From Pezizomycotina sp. ARF18 (taxonomy: Eukaryota > Ascomycota): 64,000 nucleotides of DNA. The stretch spans positions 1 through 64,000 of the forward strand of contig AZLU01000075.1 of the NCBI GenBank assembly GCA_002224055.1, given 5' to 3'. Made by a program: the position numbers and the translations under genes. A model generated the notes under the pieces. The model searched no databases. It was given only the letters and a program-made list of their open reading frames with translations, and was not told the DNA's origin. Below, one piece after another: positions 13,184 to 24,939 of this stretch. The stretch's first letter is position 1; the number at the start of each line of letters is the position of its first letter.

Positions 13184-15275
13184 AGTTGGTGTGTGATGCG
13201 TTGTTCAAATTTCCGCAGCTTTGTGGAACTCAGGGCCGAAGACGTGGTAATACATTTGTGGCAAAGAGCCGCAGCTGACTAGCCAACCTACAGAGTTGGC
13301 ATCGGCAGAGGCTCCTTAGCATCCAACGAAACGAAGTGATACAAGCGATATTCTCGTCAGCGACATCATTCTGGTACTCCGCGAAGGAACGGCACTACTA
13401 TAAGCCATGGTAAGTTCCTTAGAATTCTCGAAGTGACTTTCACTGTATGTACTCCCTCTCTCAAACATAGTATTATATCCTCTCTCAGCCTCGAAGTTAG
13501 TAACATTTCTCTTAACTCTAGCCCTTTCTTTCTTTCTTTCTTTCTTTCTTTTTTTTTTTTGGTTTCGCCAACGGTAACCGATGATTAAGATCACTTGACG
13601 ATTATAGGAACTATAGCTGCGGAGAAGATGCTTTCGGCGTTTCTCCAGCGAAATTGGATGTACGGAGACACCTCCTAGCCTCTTTATATGTATGTATGTA
13701 TTTGCAATGGACCTTGTTGGTATGCAATGGAGACCAGGCCAATGTGTGGGTAGCCTTGTTCCTGAGGGTAAACAGCCTCGTTTTTCTTCCCCTTTTCTGG
13801 AATTACCGGGTGAATTTTGACCACGGCTATTGGACTCTTCTGGGTGATGAGTTGTCCTTTGACAACGCTTTCCAGCATGCGTCTTGATTTTAGTTAAGAT
13901 TCTATTCATTTTGGAAGTCCATTTATTGTTGTTGCTTTTTTTCATGGTCAGCTTCTCATTTGCTAGCTTTTAGCTGCACAATGCAGCCTACATCGATTTT
14001 TGGGCTTATCCGTCCAACTGGATCGCAGCTGATGGTGGGATCCAATGGTTTCTCTCGCTTCATCTGAACTTTTCTTCGCTTTTGGTATCCCCACCATTAC
14101 ACGTCCGAGTTTCATTCGCTAATTACTCGATACTCGCTAGAGACCGACCGTGAGTTTCCGATGCAACCTTTGTATTGAGCTGTTCATTTCCTGCTTTCTT
14201 CCCTCTTTTTAGCGGATTTCGCATTTGGTATCCTTGCTTTGTCGCGTTTTCTCCTTTACTGTCCTGTCTTTTTCTTGAGCCTATTTCATTTCATTCTTTT
14301 TTTTTGAGAAATAAAACTAAATAGATCAATAAACTGTCACCCCAATCCAATCAGTCGTCGATCATTCTTAGTAGTCTTCTAAAAGAACTTCGATGTAGCG
14401 CTTTGGCCATCTCTTCTCGAGGCACAGCGGCGTCCTATATGAGAGCCAAAAACAGGAAATCGTTTGATGCGCTGGCACATACTTGCCTAACTAATCCGCA
14501 GGATTCAAAAAATGTTTCCGAAGCTTTCGTGTACGTGTTGCAGGTGATATTCTACGCATGCATGCACATGCCAACGCCTCCGCTTTTCCAGGCTTATAAC
14601 ACCCCTCTTCTTTCTATTACTGTTCTCTCCATATTTTGACCGCTTATAAACCTCATTGGAGGGGTATAGTCTATACATGCGACTCGTCGCACACAAGTGC
14701 CAGCGAAGGGATGAATCTGCCACGACTGGGTTGAATTGGCCTCGGGGAAGCCTGGCTATCCTCCTCATTAATCCCAAGAACTTTGGTGGTCTGAGTTATT
14801 AACCCGTATCTGAACGTGGAGAAATATTGCTGTTTTTAATTTTGATGATCTCGTGGGCGTCGCTCATTTCACCATTCGAAGGGGTTGCGGCGTATCGTTT
14901 CGGCAATGCCATGGTGAACTAGGCATCTCTCATTATTATGAAAAATAGAGAAATCCATCGTTTTGTAAAGCGAAGCGAAGGTTAAATGAGCTAAGATTAT
15001 TCTGATTATATATTAACATCAATTATTAGGGGAGGAAACAGTAATAAATATTTACAAGAATGAAATAGATTCTTAAGCATATTTCCTTGGAATGCGGCTT
15101 TACTCCGACCGTTTGGACCATTGATGCGGAGCATGATAGAAAAGAAAGAAAAAGCTCCAGATAATTGATTAAACCTGATATCGAAAACAACTGGCTTGCA
15201 TATACTTCAAAGGATATCTCGTGAACTAAAGGTATTATGTCCTCTCAGCAGTTTATTCGGGTACCCGACCTGCTC
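13184..15275. other. intergenic, no gene seen
   Basis: No supportable gene. A 209-codon open frame at 13316-13945 (-) contains a Lys/Arg run produced by the CTTT microsatellite and has no motif. The plus strand between 13650 and 14640 has only short frames. Confidence 0.5.
13524..13560. repeat. (CTTT)6 microsatellite followed by poly-T
   Basis: Six perfect CTTT units followed by C and a run of 12 T. Confidence 0.95.
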
Positions 15276-16390
15276 TTAAACGGCCATCGCACTACTACTA
15301 ACTTTGCTCGGCTCCTTGTCCAGTACCAGAGTCGGCTCGATGGCCTCATTAACCTCCAGGTGGGATTCTCTCCACATGCTCCACAACCGTCTTGCGTACG
15401 GCGCGCAGATAATCACAATCGCAGTACCCGGTTGTGCGCAGTAAAGCCATTCTTTTGCCTTCGTGAGGTCGCTCAGCTTTTGCTCCAAGCGCACGTTTCG
15501 ATTACCGTTAGACGTGACGACTATGTATAGCCCGAAGAATACGGTCTGTAAAGCCCCGCGATGACATTGAATAGGCCGATGGCGAAGATTACGGCGGCGC
15601 CGGCCTTGGCACGCCATGAAATTGTCGAGAGGTTGCGGAGGAGGAAGAATGGGAGGATGTAAACTATTAAATAACAAAGTGTTAGATGTTCCTTCTGCCT
15701 TGGTGATTTCTGTTACAAGACTTGCCTATAACATCGGTAAAGAAGTGGAAGGATGTCGCTGCCATATTTAGTGATGGTAAGCTCCGGCAAGTTGCCGTAA
15801 GGTTCCAGTTTTCACTGAACGGCCGACACTGAAGGAAGAGATGCAGAATCTAGGAAGTAAATTAGCTAAATTTCTCGAATGAAATAACTTTCGACTTTGT
15901 GAGTACTCTATATTACCTCATACACCGCCCCGCTCCCACAAACACCCAAGCACCTGCGATACACCGCCTCGTCCTCGGAAAGGCATTCTTCGGCGTGATA
16001 TCCTCGTAGAAACATAGAAGTGCGGCTTTGCACGCATATAGACATAGACTCCACATTAAGCCCGCTGTTTAAACTACCTTTAATGTTCTAACGAGGTCTT
16101 CATAGTCGTGGGCATTCGGTTGGGAAGAGTAGTTGAAGTAATTCGATCGTTGATCACGGAGAAGCCAATAGCGTCGCCGAAGGCGAATAACCACGCTATG
16201 ATGACGAAGACTTCACGCCATGGTCGGCGACGGAACCGGAGTTGAACGTAGAGGCGGGCGATGACGAAGAATGTGGAGAACGCGAAGAGGACCGAGAGAA
16301 ACGTCTAGGTTAGGACTAAGCCTTTTTTTTTTTTTTTTCATTTTCATGCCACTTGTTCTGCTGCTTATGAGCTACCTCTTGGTTCGCCAT
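15276..16390 (-). CDS. seven-helix rhodopsin/PTH11-like membrane protein (copy 1)
   Basis: Probable plasma-membrane receptor-like protein. The start ATG at 16390 gives a short first exon (MANQE), then an intron that contains a 16-base homopolymer (T16 on the plus strand) and ends CCTAG. Exon 2 begins TFLSVLFAFSTFFVIARLYV (helix 1), then EVFVIIAWLFAFGDAIGFSV (helix 2), ending with a GTAGTT donor. The next exon reads SLCLYACKAALLCFYEDITP and AGAWVFVGAG (helices 3-4). Later come VYILPFFLLRNLSTISWRAK and AAVIFAIGLFNVIAGLYR (helices 5-6). The last helix is TAIVIICAPYARRLW, followed by a cytosolic tail. Exon layout, the K-A-x-LLCFY motif and the final CxPxxRxxW match four other genes in this window. 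The ligand is unknown. One or two frame changes are present. Confidence 0.7.
16323..16338. repeat. poly-T tract (16 T) inside a predicted intron
   Basis: Sixteen T lying in the first intron of the minus-strand seven-helix gene. Read on the coding strand it is poly-A. Confidence 0.9.
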
Positions 16391-16399
16391 GGTGGCCAG

Positions 16400-18020
16400 A
16401 GTAATAAACCAAAGGTAATAGAAGGCTTAAGTGACATACGATGAGTTGATACCCGTGCCAGACCATGCTTTCCGCTTGCTTCTTTTCCTAATGGTATAAC
16501 TAAAATAATTCTAGAAAAGGGTAAGGAGATGCGAGGAGTCGGCTGTTTGCTACGATGTCTTCCTGGTCACCTTTACTCTCAATGCTGAAGTTCCGAGGTA
16601 TTTATATTGTTCGGTGGACAAATATTATACGGTCTCATTTCAATATTAAACCATTGACTCCTTTTGACTAATAATATTACATTTTTCTTCTTGAGATCGA
16701 GAGATCAGAAAAATTAGGATATCTCACCGTTTATTCGCCGATATCTTTGCCATTATTCGCTGCGTCCCTGCAGATTAGTTTCGCACGGGAATTATCGCGT
16801 GTTACAAGCACACACTCGGATACACTCACCGAACGCTCCAGAACCACGTTTTTGCTTGAGCAACCATCAGGGTGTGGCGACATGCGTATCTGAGAAAACG
16901 GTTCCTTGAAACGCTGTTGCTTGGAAATGGCAATTGATCGACGGGATAGGTCTCTGGCCAACGGACTCTGGGACCGTTTTGCTATCAGCGGCAGTCGCCG
17001 ACGCGTGCTTGGAAAGCTTATTTTGGTGAGCGAGATATAAGAACTATTCCCGAAGTTGAGGGCCAGATCTGAATCCTAGATCTGAGCTGTATTGTCGCGC
17101 TAGTATCCAAAGGGATCTCGGTATGAATTCCCGAGTATCGTGGCGATAGCTTGCCGCACGGCGATGTAGTGGAACTAGAGCGGTCCTTATACGGCTCACG
17201 ACACGGGTAGCGCACTTATCATTGCGGAAACGCATTTAACTTTCTTGCCGCTTGAGCGGCTTGGAACATCACCATTTCAATAAACGTCGCTGTTCCTATC
17301 CTGTATTAATTCTCGTTGAATGCCCTTTTGCTAAAATCGGCTTTGGTATATTCGGCGAATTCGTCCAAGCCCTCTTCCCTCACTAATATTCTCTACCGCT
17401 CAGCTTGGAATGATTTGCTTGCACTGGATTTTGCAAGATCAGATACATATATAGGCTGCAATAAGCTATATGAAATATCTGAGCTCTGGAGAAGGACGGG
17501 TAATCAAGCCGATGTTACTACAGATCCTTCAGTATCTCCTCTTCGCGGAGGAACCCCGAAGATTTTAATTCTTACTTCGCCAATCGTGGAGTTTCTACTG
17601 GACCATTTGCGCCACTTTCGGCAAGAAAAGAATTTAACTTTTCTAACGTTCTAGCTCGTGTGCTCTTCTCGGAAGGCAATGTAGAAAACCAACGCCGGTG
17701 ACGATTTTAGAACGCCCAATCCTGGGCGATTTCTCCGCATGTAGCGATTCGTTCTCGTAGCGGTTGATATCTAGCATGGGCGAACTTTCATGATCGTGAT
17801 CAGGATAATTCTATATACTCCGGCGACTAGGTCCATACCCAGGCGCGTTCGAGTGAGACGCTATACCTCTTGGGGTCCTCATATTGCTTTATGAGGGATA
17901 AAAAAGCTATTTAAATAGTCCTTGAGTAACCTTCGTACTCTATCACATTTTCGCCCAAACGGCCCAATATCGCTCGAGCACGCCTTTTTAAAGCAATATT
18001 CTATACCCAAGCCCATAGTT
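16400..18020. other. intergenic between two divergent 7TM genes
   Basis: This region separates two divergently oriented seven-helix genes. A 112-codon frame at 17316-17654 (+) has no recognised motif; I cannot tell it from chance. Otherwise nothing was seen. It should contain the promoters of both flanking genes. Confidence 0.5.
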
Positions 18021-18024
18021 AACA

Positions 18025-19280
18025 ATGGCTGACGACGATGCTAGTTACCCCAAAGTGAAGCTACGGCAAGGCTACCAATACATCGTAAGTATTAAAAAGT
18101 TCATGCCTCGCACCTCTTTGAATTTATAATCCAAGCATTTTATATTATTAGATTCAGGTCGTCATATCTATTCGTGTAGCTAGTAAATGCTAAATTATGT
18201 TTCAAAATTTTTAGATATAGTCATGGCGCCTGACCAGCCTCGCAGGAATTTTTGTCCTAATCAGATTCTATGTAGATTTTAAGGGCATTAGAAAGGTGGC
18301 CATATACAGAGAGGCAATGATCCTCACTGCGTTGTTAGTTAACGTTGCAACTTCGGCTGGAATGTCGCATCTAAACAGCCAAAATGCCCTTAATGCCGTT
18401 ATCGCCCCGCCGAAGACTTCGCTCGATGCAATTATGAAGGTCCGTGGATCTGTCTGACAAGGGTCGTAGGTGTACTGTTTATGTATAACTTTCTAATAAG
18501 CCGGACGCAGATTAATTTGCTATTTCGATAACAAGCTTTTCCATGATTTAATTTTGCAAAGCGGACCTGCTATTCTTGTATCACGACCTTGCGCCGAGAG
18601 CGCACCATCCGAAAACTTTCAAGTTCTTACTTGGTGGCTGGTTTATTGTCGTGGCAGGTTTTCTTGTTTTCATCCTAGCCCAATTCATATCGTGCGGCCA
18701 TCTTAAGTCATACTGGTAAGGCAACCGTCTTGACAAAATTTCAAACCTCACAAAGGCTAACACTCGTGTTATGGCTTCCAGGACTCTCAAAGTACAAGTA
18801 TGCGTCTTTGGCGCCCACTATTATTACACCAGTTGGCTTCCACACCCCTCAGCGACCTGGTTCTCTACATTCTCCCATGTGTCATCATATACTGCCCGCA
18901 GAACTTCCAACACAAACTTTCCGCGGCAGCCATGTTCATCGTCGGCTTCGTTAACGTGCTATCTGCTGCGGTAGAAATCGCACTTTCTGTGATAGGGAAC
19001 AATTTGAGCGAGAGGGCAGTGACTTGGGGCGTATTTCGAGTCATTCAGGATACACGGGGCCGGAAGTTTGTGGGTGTACTACAAGGCCCTATTTACAGCT
19101 TTGTTGATAGTGTGTATGCCGCAGTTAAAGAGCTTTTGGCAGTTGCTCGGGGGAGAAATTAGGAAGCGGAGAAAGATGGAGGGCGGTATAAGTCCGCCGG
19201 GATCTAGTGAGGGGGAGGTTGCGTATATTCCGAAGAATGAGGCAGTTGTGGATACCCGTGTAGCTAGGGAGGAGGTTTAA
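18025..19280 (+). CDS. seven-helix rhodopsin/PTH11-like membrane protein (copy 2)
   Basis: Start ATG at 18025 with a 20-codon first exon (MADDDASYPKVKLRQGYQYI) ending in GTAAGT at 18085. Exon 2 (about 18223) opens SWRLTSLAGIFVLIRFYVD (helix 1), then AMILTALLVNVATSAG (helix 2), and ends DAIMK before GTCCGT. Exon 3 has ADLLFLYHDLAPRAHHPKTF and WFIVVAGFLVFILAQFISC (helices 3-4), ending CGHLKSYW before GTAAGG. The last exon has SDLVLYILPCVIIY (helix 5), KLSAAAMFIVGFVNVLSAAV (helix 6) and a last helix with TALLIVCMPQLKSFW, then a charged tail to 19280. The C-x-x-x-K-S-Y-W motif after helix 4 corresponds to the CxPxxxxW seen in rhodopsin-like fungal proteins. Two or three frame changes occur. Closest relative in the window is the gene at 30.5 kb. 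Confidence 0.75.
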
Positions 19281-19853
19281 AGGGATTCGACATTCGCTGA
19301 TCGAGATGTAGATCTCCGAATATCATGCTAAGCTCATGCCAAGAGCGATGCTAATACCAACATCACTAACTAAATTCACATCGTATACGTTATTCTTGCC
19401 TTCGTTATCGTTGCCGCTGCTGTTAATGTTCTTCCTCTTATTAATACGGTTAATCTTGTTATTTACCGCCACAAACCTCAAATTTCCGAAAGTGGAAGGG
19501 CGACGTTTACAATTATTTGACGGTATTAGATACTGGTACTTGCCTTGTACAAACCGCTGGAGGCACAAGAAGTAGTGGATGTAGTATAGCTGCCAAGTGT
19601 CGTTAGATGGCCTTAAAATCAGGAAGCGCCAGACTAACGGGTTGGCGTGGGTGTTGGCAGGCGAGCGCCTAAGCTCACCATCCATCGGTAAAATTATAAT
19701 CCATCAATAGGAAAATCCTGGCGGCTAAAGCGTCAGCTTAAAAGGCTGCAAGGCCGCAGAGCATGACATTGAGGTACTATTCCGTCGAACTCGACCGGCA
19801 TACTTCGTTACTTACCTGGCTCTACGGATACATGTATCTTTATCATCGGCGTA

Positions 19854-20479
19854 ATGGTTATTTTCGCACTTCTCACATATATGAGCTTCGCAAGCTTCCT
19901 CGTCGCCGCCGTGCCTGCGCCAACGCGACTGTCAATTTTTACGCCAAGCCCGAGCTTAAAACTAGGCAAGCTTCTTGCTCAACGCAATGGGGTATGTAGA
20001 ACGTTGTTATTATTATTATTATTTTTTTTTTTGGCCGGATACATTCATATCAACGATGAGCTGCTAATATTAACGGGAGTAATATAGATTGGTGTACGGC
20101 ACAGAGTGACTGCTGCCAAGACCTCATCTGTACCGAGTGGGGCTCCGGCGGTATAGGCGAGGCTTTTGTACATCTATGCTTGCAGGCTCACCAACGCAGC
20201 AGGCTCCTCCAGTGGCACATGTTCCGCACCCTACGCCAGTAACGCCTCCTACACCAGCTCCGCCTAAACCAGAACCAACACCAAACCAAAAAATGCCAGA
20301 GCAGCCGGTTAAGCCACCTTCTAAACAACCAGCACTTAAAACCCAAAATGCACGGGGATGATGGTCCTGCAGATATAGTTTACTGGATAGGAACTTATTG
20401 CGAACCGGTGGGCCACGCGGTGATCTGTGTGCCAAAACTTGCCCTGGCTTGGAATGTGTACAGCCTCCCCTCCATCTAA
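19854..20479 (+). CDS. secreted cystine-knot-like protein with proline-rich linker
   Basis: Start ATG at 19854 gives a signal peptide (MVIFALLTYMSFASFLVAAV) cleaved before PAPT. The first exon is exactly 46 codons and ends at a GTATGT donor (19992). The intron contains an ATT/T-rich tract and ends at 20087. Next is a module WCTAQSDCCQDLICTE, then LCTSM, with the spacing C-x5-CC-x4-C found in inhibitor-cystine-knot (knottin) folds. A proline-rich linker follows (20200-20340; PPTPAPPKPEPTP). A second Cys cluster reads DLCAKTCPGLEC. This order (signal, knottin-like module, Pro-rich linker, second Cys module) suggests a secreted two-module protein, perhaps antimicrobial, inhibitory or carbohydrate-binding; the activity cannot be read from sequence. 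The reading frame is interrupted about twice as presented, and not every cysteine of a knottin is visible. Confidence 0.5.
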
Positions 20480-21206
20480 GAGTCTTCCTTCATGCTATTG
20501 CAATCCGAAAATTGCCGACTGCACGGGACAAAAATGGGTTATAAACTGGTAGATATTTTCTCTTTTACCCGTCTACGATATTCGCTGTATAGGTCTAATT
20601 AGTTATGGCTAAATGTCTGTAAAGTCTATTCAAGTTGCTCTTGTGTACCCAGGTGGTTCCTTTTTGTCTTAATTTCTTTCGATTTTTCTACGTTCATATA
20701 TGTTATTTCCGTTGTATATTCGATTTCGTTTGCATGTCTTCCTTCTCTGCGTAATCTAAGCAATCTCCTAATCGGAAACAAATTCCGGTAATATTATTGA
20801 CTTCACCTATCGGTTTAACTACTCATTGGAAAATTTCAGCGGATAAGTCTCTCTAGCTTCAATTCGCAGAATTGGAAAGCTTTCGCCTGGCACGTATGGT
20901 GTTTCGGATTTTATAATTTATGGGTCTAGGTTGGGGATACAACATCGAAATATGGAGCTGTAGATCTCCAAATATAACACTGAGCTCGTCTCGGGAATAT
21001 TGAACTTTACGCCATATCGAAATACAATTCTCTCGTAAAAGCTAACTTATATATACATATTTAGATTTAAGGGTTTGTTTTTATACAGACGTAGGCCAAT
21101 AATCAAGTATATGAAAAAGATTGCGCTTTTTTGATCCTTGAACATCGTATTACACACTGAGGAATAGTCGACATTGCTAGTGTTAATTTTGGGAGCAGCT
21201 TTTTTC

Positions 21207-21230
21207 TTTTTTTTTTTTTTAAAAAAAAAA
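21207..21230. repeat. T14-A10 palindromic homopolymer pair
   Basis: Fourteen T followed directly by ten A, forming a perfect AT snap-back. Confidence 0.9.
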
Positions 21231-21327
21231 TAGCAACTTCATTTCTTTAAAAGATCGTTTATGTTTATTCAATATTGTTAGAGGTATCCCCAGGCTCGCC
21301 GTAGAAAGCCGAAGAGCAGAAGAGAGA

Positions 21328-21355
21328 GGAGAAAGGAGAAAGGAGAAAGGAGAAG
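21328..21355. repeat. 7-bp tandem repeat (GGAGAAA)
   Basis: Three perfect GGAGAAA units and a fourth ending GGAGAAG. Confidence 0.9.
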
Positions 21356-22179
21356 AATTGAGGAACGAGCTAGATCTGCTTATAGCACGTAGTATTTTAA
21401 TATTCCTACACGTAGCGTCCTACATATATATATGGCACCTGCCAAGACTGGCTCCCTTAGGCTTAGAGACATCATACTTTGACAATTGACTATTTGAATC
21501 AATGAATATAACTTATTTGACGTTTGCTAAAAAAACTAGAAATATCTTATGCAAGTGTTCACAAAGGTTGACAGTATAGTACTAATTATATATATAAATA
21601 GACACATTCCGGAAATACCACTTATATTTATTAATAATTTTGAAAATCAAGTAAATTAGTAGAAAGACAGCATCATAAAATTACTCCTTGATTTTATTGA
21701 GAATTCTTGCTACTTAACTAACACACGCTAGAATGTCTGGCAAACCGGCGCGGATGTTGAAATAGTTAAGTTCGCTTTGTGCTTATTGAGAAAGTTTCCC
21801 TCGCTCTTATCGCTTTTAAGGTTATCATTGTTGTGAGGCTCGCGATCCGCTCGCGTGTGCACGCTACGAATGAAATATATAGCATGAATTACCCACATGT
21901 GGTAACGATGGGATAAATTGTTGTGATACGTTGAAAGCAATCATTGCTGATTTTATTTATTTTAAAGTTGGTGGTTTATGTTCTCTGTTCTGGGTTAAGT
22001 CTTTCCGTCGCCTGTTTGATCCACAATAAAAAGACACGAACCTTCAAACTCACACCTAACAATCACCTCAGCTCAAGGTGTTCTCAAAGTACAGGAACCT
22101 TTTATGACAATTGCAAACATTATAGACAGAATACCCGGCTCGGACACCAACAATCTTCATTATAACCTGGGCTGTGATG

Positions 22180-24933
22180 GCAGATCAACAGGACACTGGC
22201 GAGGCTACGTCCGGGAAGCTTCCGCCAGGGAACTTCGTCCCAATAAGGTCACATAGTCTAGCAGCGAGCGAAAGCTCGCCTTCAAAGCCCTTAGAGCTAT
22301 AGATTTAACAGACCTTGATGAGATTAACTGGAATGCCCTCCCCCCACTCAGCTGGCTATCAGAGTTACGGCTCTGCACCAAGGCCATTATTTATAACATT
22401 ATCATAAAGATTCAGCGGGCTCTAAAGCTATATGAGAACCTTGGAAGAGTTCTTCTGAAGGGTGTGAGGTTCTGCGCTATACCATGAGAGAAATATGGTC
22501 CAAGTGGAAAGCTTTCTCCCTCACTGAAGACATTGACGCGAATGCACTCGCAAAATGTCCCATTTATATGGATCTATCAGCATTCCCCTGGTACTTGACA
22601 AAGCCACATGGATCGGGGATTATGATACCCGTTTAGAAATGCGCGAGCTGAAGAGAACTGTCGTGAGTTAAGGGACAAGTTCTATCGCTTAAGGGACATA
22701 ATTGAAGACGCCGCTGCTGCTGCGCTAGATTACAATGCGGAAGTTGTGAATCCCGTGATAGCATTCCAGCCAACATTTTCTGAACCACCACAGCTATCCG
22801 AAGAGATTATTGACAATGTGGAGAGCATATTTGAAGAAATTGGTGCGTAACTTTTCCGACCTGAGTTTTGAAGCTAAAATAGAAGCTTTCAAATAAGCAA
22901 ATTTGAAAGTTTGTAGCCTTATTATTTCCGCATTAAGTTTTATCTGAAAGAGCTCGAGTCTCTGCTTTCGAAAACTCCATCTTTGTGATACGTGTAGCTA
23001 TCTGATTCATCTTTTTTATTTCCACGATAAAGCGGTCAAAGCCTCTTCGTTATACTCACATAGCGTACCCCAGCCTACTACCCCAACGCTATCCTATTCT
23101 CGTGGTCGTGAGCCCGAGCGAGCAAACGGACCGATACCGAGGTTAGAACTGAACAGGAAACCACTGATACTTGAGGAAAGGCTGGTGCCTCCTGTCACTC
23201 CTGCCCCTCACCACCGCACAATAGAAGCAGAGAGCCTAGTGTCAAGATCTAAACTAGCGATCAAAAATCCGCTCGGACGGAAATTATGGATAGCGGCCCG
23301 GAGTCCGAAGTGGAGGACATAGTAGAGTATTCGAAGAGTTTAGGCCCGTAAAGTCAGATTCCCCATTTGCTAGTTTTTATGCAACCGAGATATCACCACG
23401 ATTACTGGATCTTCTCCCTTCCTTGGAGCAATATTCTTTAAACAGCTCCCAGATAGAACCACACGCGAGATACCATGCGTTTGTTAGGGGTGAAGGACCA
23501 GATAGCCTAACCATATCCGATGAAGCGCTGAACAAGCGTGCACACCGACGAGTCAGATCTCGGACCCATACTACTTCTGCTTTACCAGGAACCCCAAGCT
23601 GTGAATGAAGGCGAGGACGTCGATAGCTATTATAGCGAACATCCCTAATTACGGAAAAGCTAGTTATACCTTCCACAGGGCCAAATCTTGGTCCGGCGAT
23701 TAGAACTATGCGACGGTGAGATATATCACAAGAAATCTCTATGGGTAGTTCAATTGGCCAAGTCCTGAGTGGAAGACCAGGGACGAATGACCCGCTTCTC
23801 GCATGGTATTGTCGTAGTGTGATGCAGTCGCTATGAAAAGCAACTACCACTATCATGGATGAAAAATGAAATTAATCTCCTAAATTAAGAACTAGCTAGG
23901 TGGGAGAAGGTCCCCTTTATATACACGACCGTCATTTTGGGTGTGGGCACTCTGCACGACGACAGTATGTTCCTTCGTTGCCAGAAGACAGGAGACCGTT
24001 ATGGAATCAGCGCCGGCCATGGATTTGAATTGGCGCCAGTGGGCACGACTTCGGTAACGTCTCCCGCCCATTTTCACCTCCTAAAAGCGAAGACGTCCTT
24101 ACGCATAATAAGACGACTTATACCAAGACAAAGCATAAAGCATTGGATGATCTTGGTCAACATCCAGAATCCAGGCCGAAGAAAAGTTAGTCAATAAAGC
24201 AACGGACGCGCTACAATATCTGATAGATATGGAACAAGAAACCATAGGCCTTTCTAATAATCCTCAACGAGCCGCCTTTGCCATTCTCAGCCTTGTGAAG
24301 AAGGAAGCTAGCCCGCTCTGGACCTCAGCTTGAACCCTATTGCCCAAAGCAACATATACGAATGTCTAGACTACAGGATATATAAAGTAACAGATATTCA
24401 AAGGGCGAATAGCAACAGATATTTGATAAAAGGCGAGATTGACCTGGAGATAAAAGAGATAGAACTGGACTCTAAGGTTAAACTAAATTCGAAGCATTTA
24501 GGAGAAACAAATTGAACTGTGGCAGGTATTCTGCTCGACACAAAAAGTCTAATGCCTATCAAGAAACGCGTACAGGGGCATTTTGCCATGGCAGACGAGG
24601 CCGATGGATTACGCAACGGCCCTAATATGAATCGTAGTGCAGTTCAGGAGCTATTTGGATAGAAAAAACCTGGACACAAAGGTTTGCTGTTGGCGTACAC
24701 CGTGCTGTCGGTCAGTACCTATTCCCATACGTGGTGTCGGCAAAACACTTACGAGCCTCATAATATCGCTCTTGAAGCGATCAAGCAAGCACGAGACGCC
24801 GACGGATTCATCTCGGCAAAAACACCCGCAATATCCAAGCGGACAAGTTTGCCATTTTGCATTCGCCACAAGACTAACCGTCGTCATGACGATATAAGAA
24901 AGCAAGGCTATGATCTCGAACCTTTGGACTAGC
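22180..24933 (+). CDS. unrecognised multi-block protein-coding region
   Basis: I do not recognise the family. ATG at 22180 opens MADQQDTGEATSGKLPPGNF. Successive plus-strand blocks, in changing frames, read like one protein. These are a helical block KLAFKALRAIDLTDLDEINW; MREIWSKWKAFSLTEDIDAN; a 60-codon block ending SEEIIDNVESIFEEI before a GTGCGT donor at 22843; and a Ser/Pro/Arg-rich block 23032-23330 (PILEERLVPPVTPAPHH-like). Then come SLEQYSLNSSQIEPHARYHA (about 23420), TDALQYLIDMEQETIGLSNN (about 24200), VTDIQRANSNRYLIKGEIDL (about 24380) and a C-terminal block EAIKQARDADGFISAKTPAI ending at 24932. The low-complexity middle and acidic/helical ends could suit a nuclear or structural protein, or an element-encoded one. 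No catalytic motif was visible. Confidence 0.35.
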
Positions 24934-24939
24934 ATATTT

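Larger units (their letters stand above)
20480..22170. other. AT-rich intergenic, no gene seen
   Basis: AT-rich. It contains a T14-A10 double homopolymer at 21207-21230 and a GGAGAAA tandem repeat. No supportable gene on either strand. Confidence 0.6.

Noticed and set aside
13316-13945. 209-codon open frame on the minus strand
   Set aside because: The Lys/Arg-rich core is the translation of the CTTT microsatellite, and flanking sequence is not protein-like.
20124-20435. Gly/Val-rich minus-strand frame
   Set aside because: It is the antisense of the Pro/Thr-rich linker of the secreted protein.
22180-24933. Interpretation as a retrotransposon Gag/Pol
   Set aside because: No reverse transcriptase, protease, integrase or zinc-knuckle motif and no terminal repeats could be seen, so the element label was not applied.
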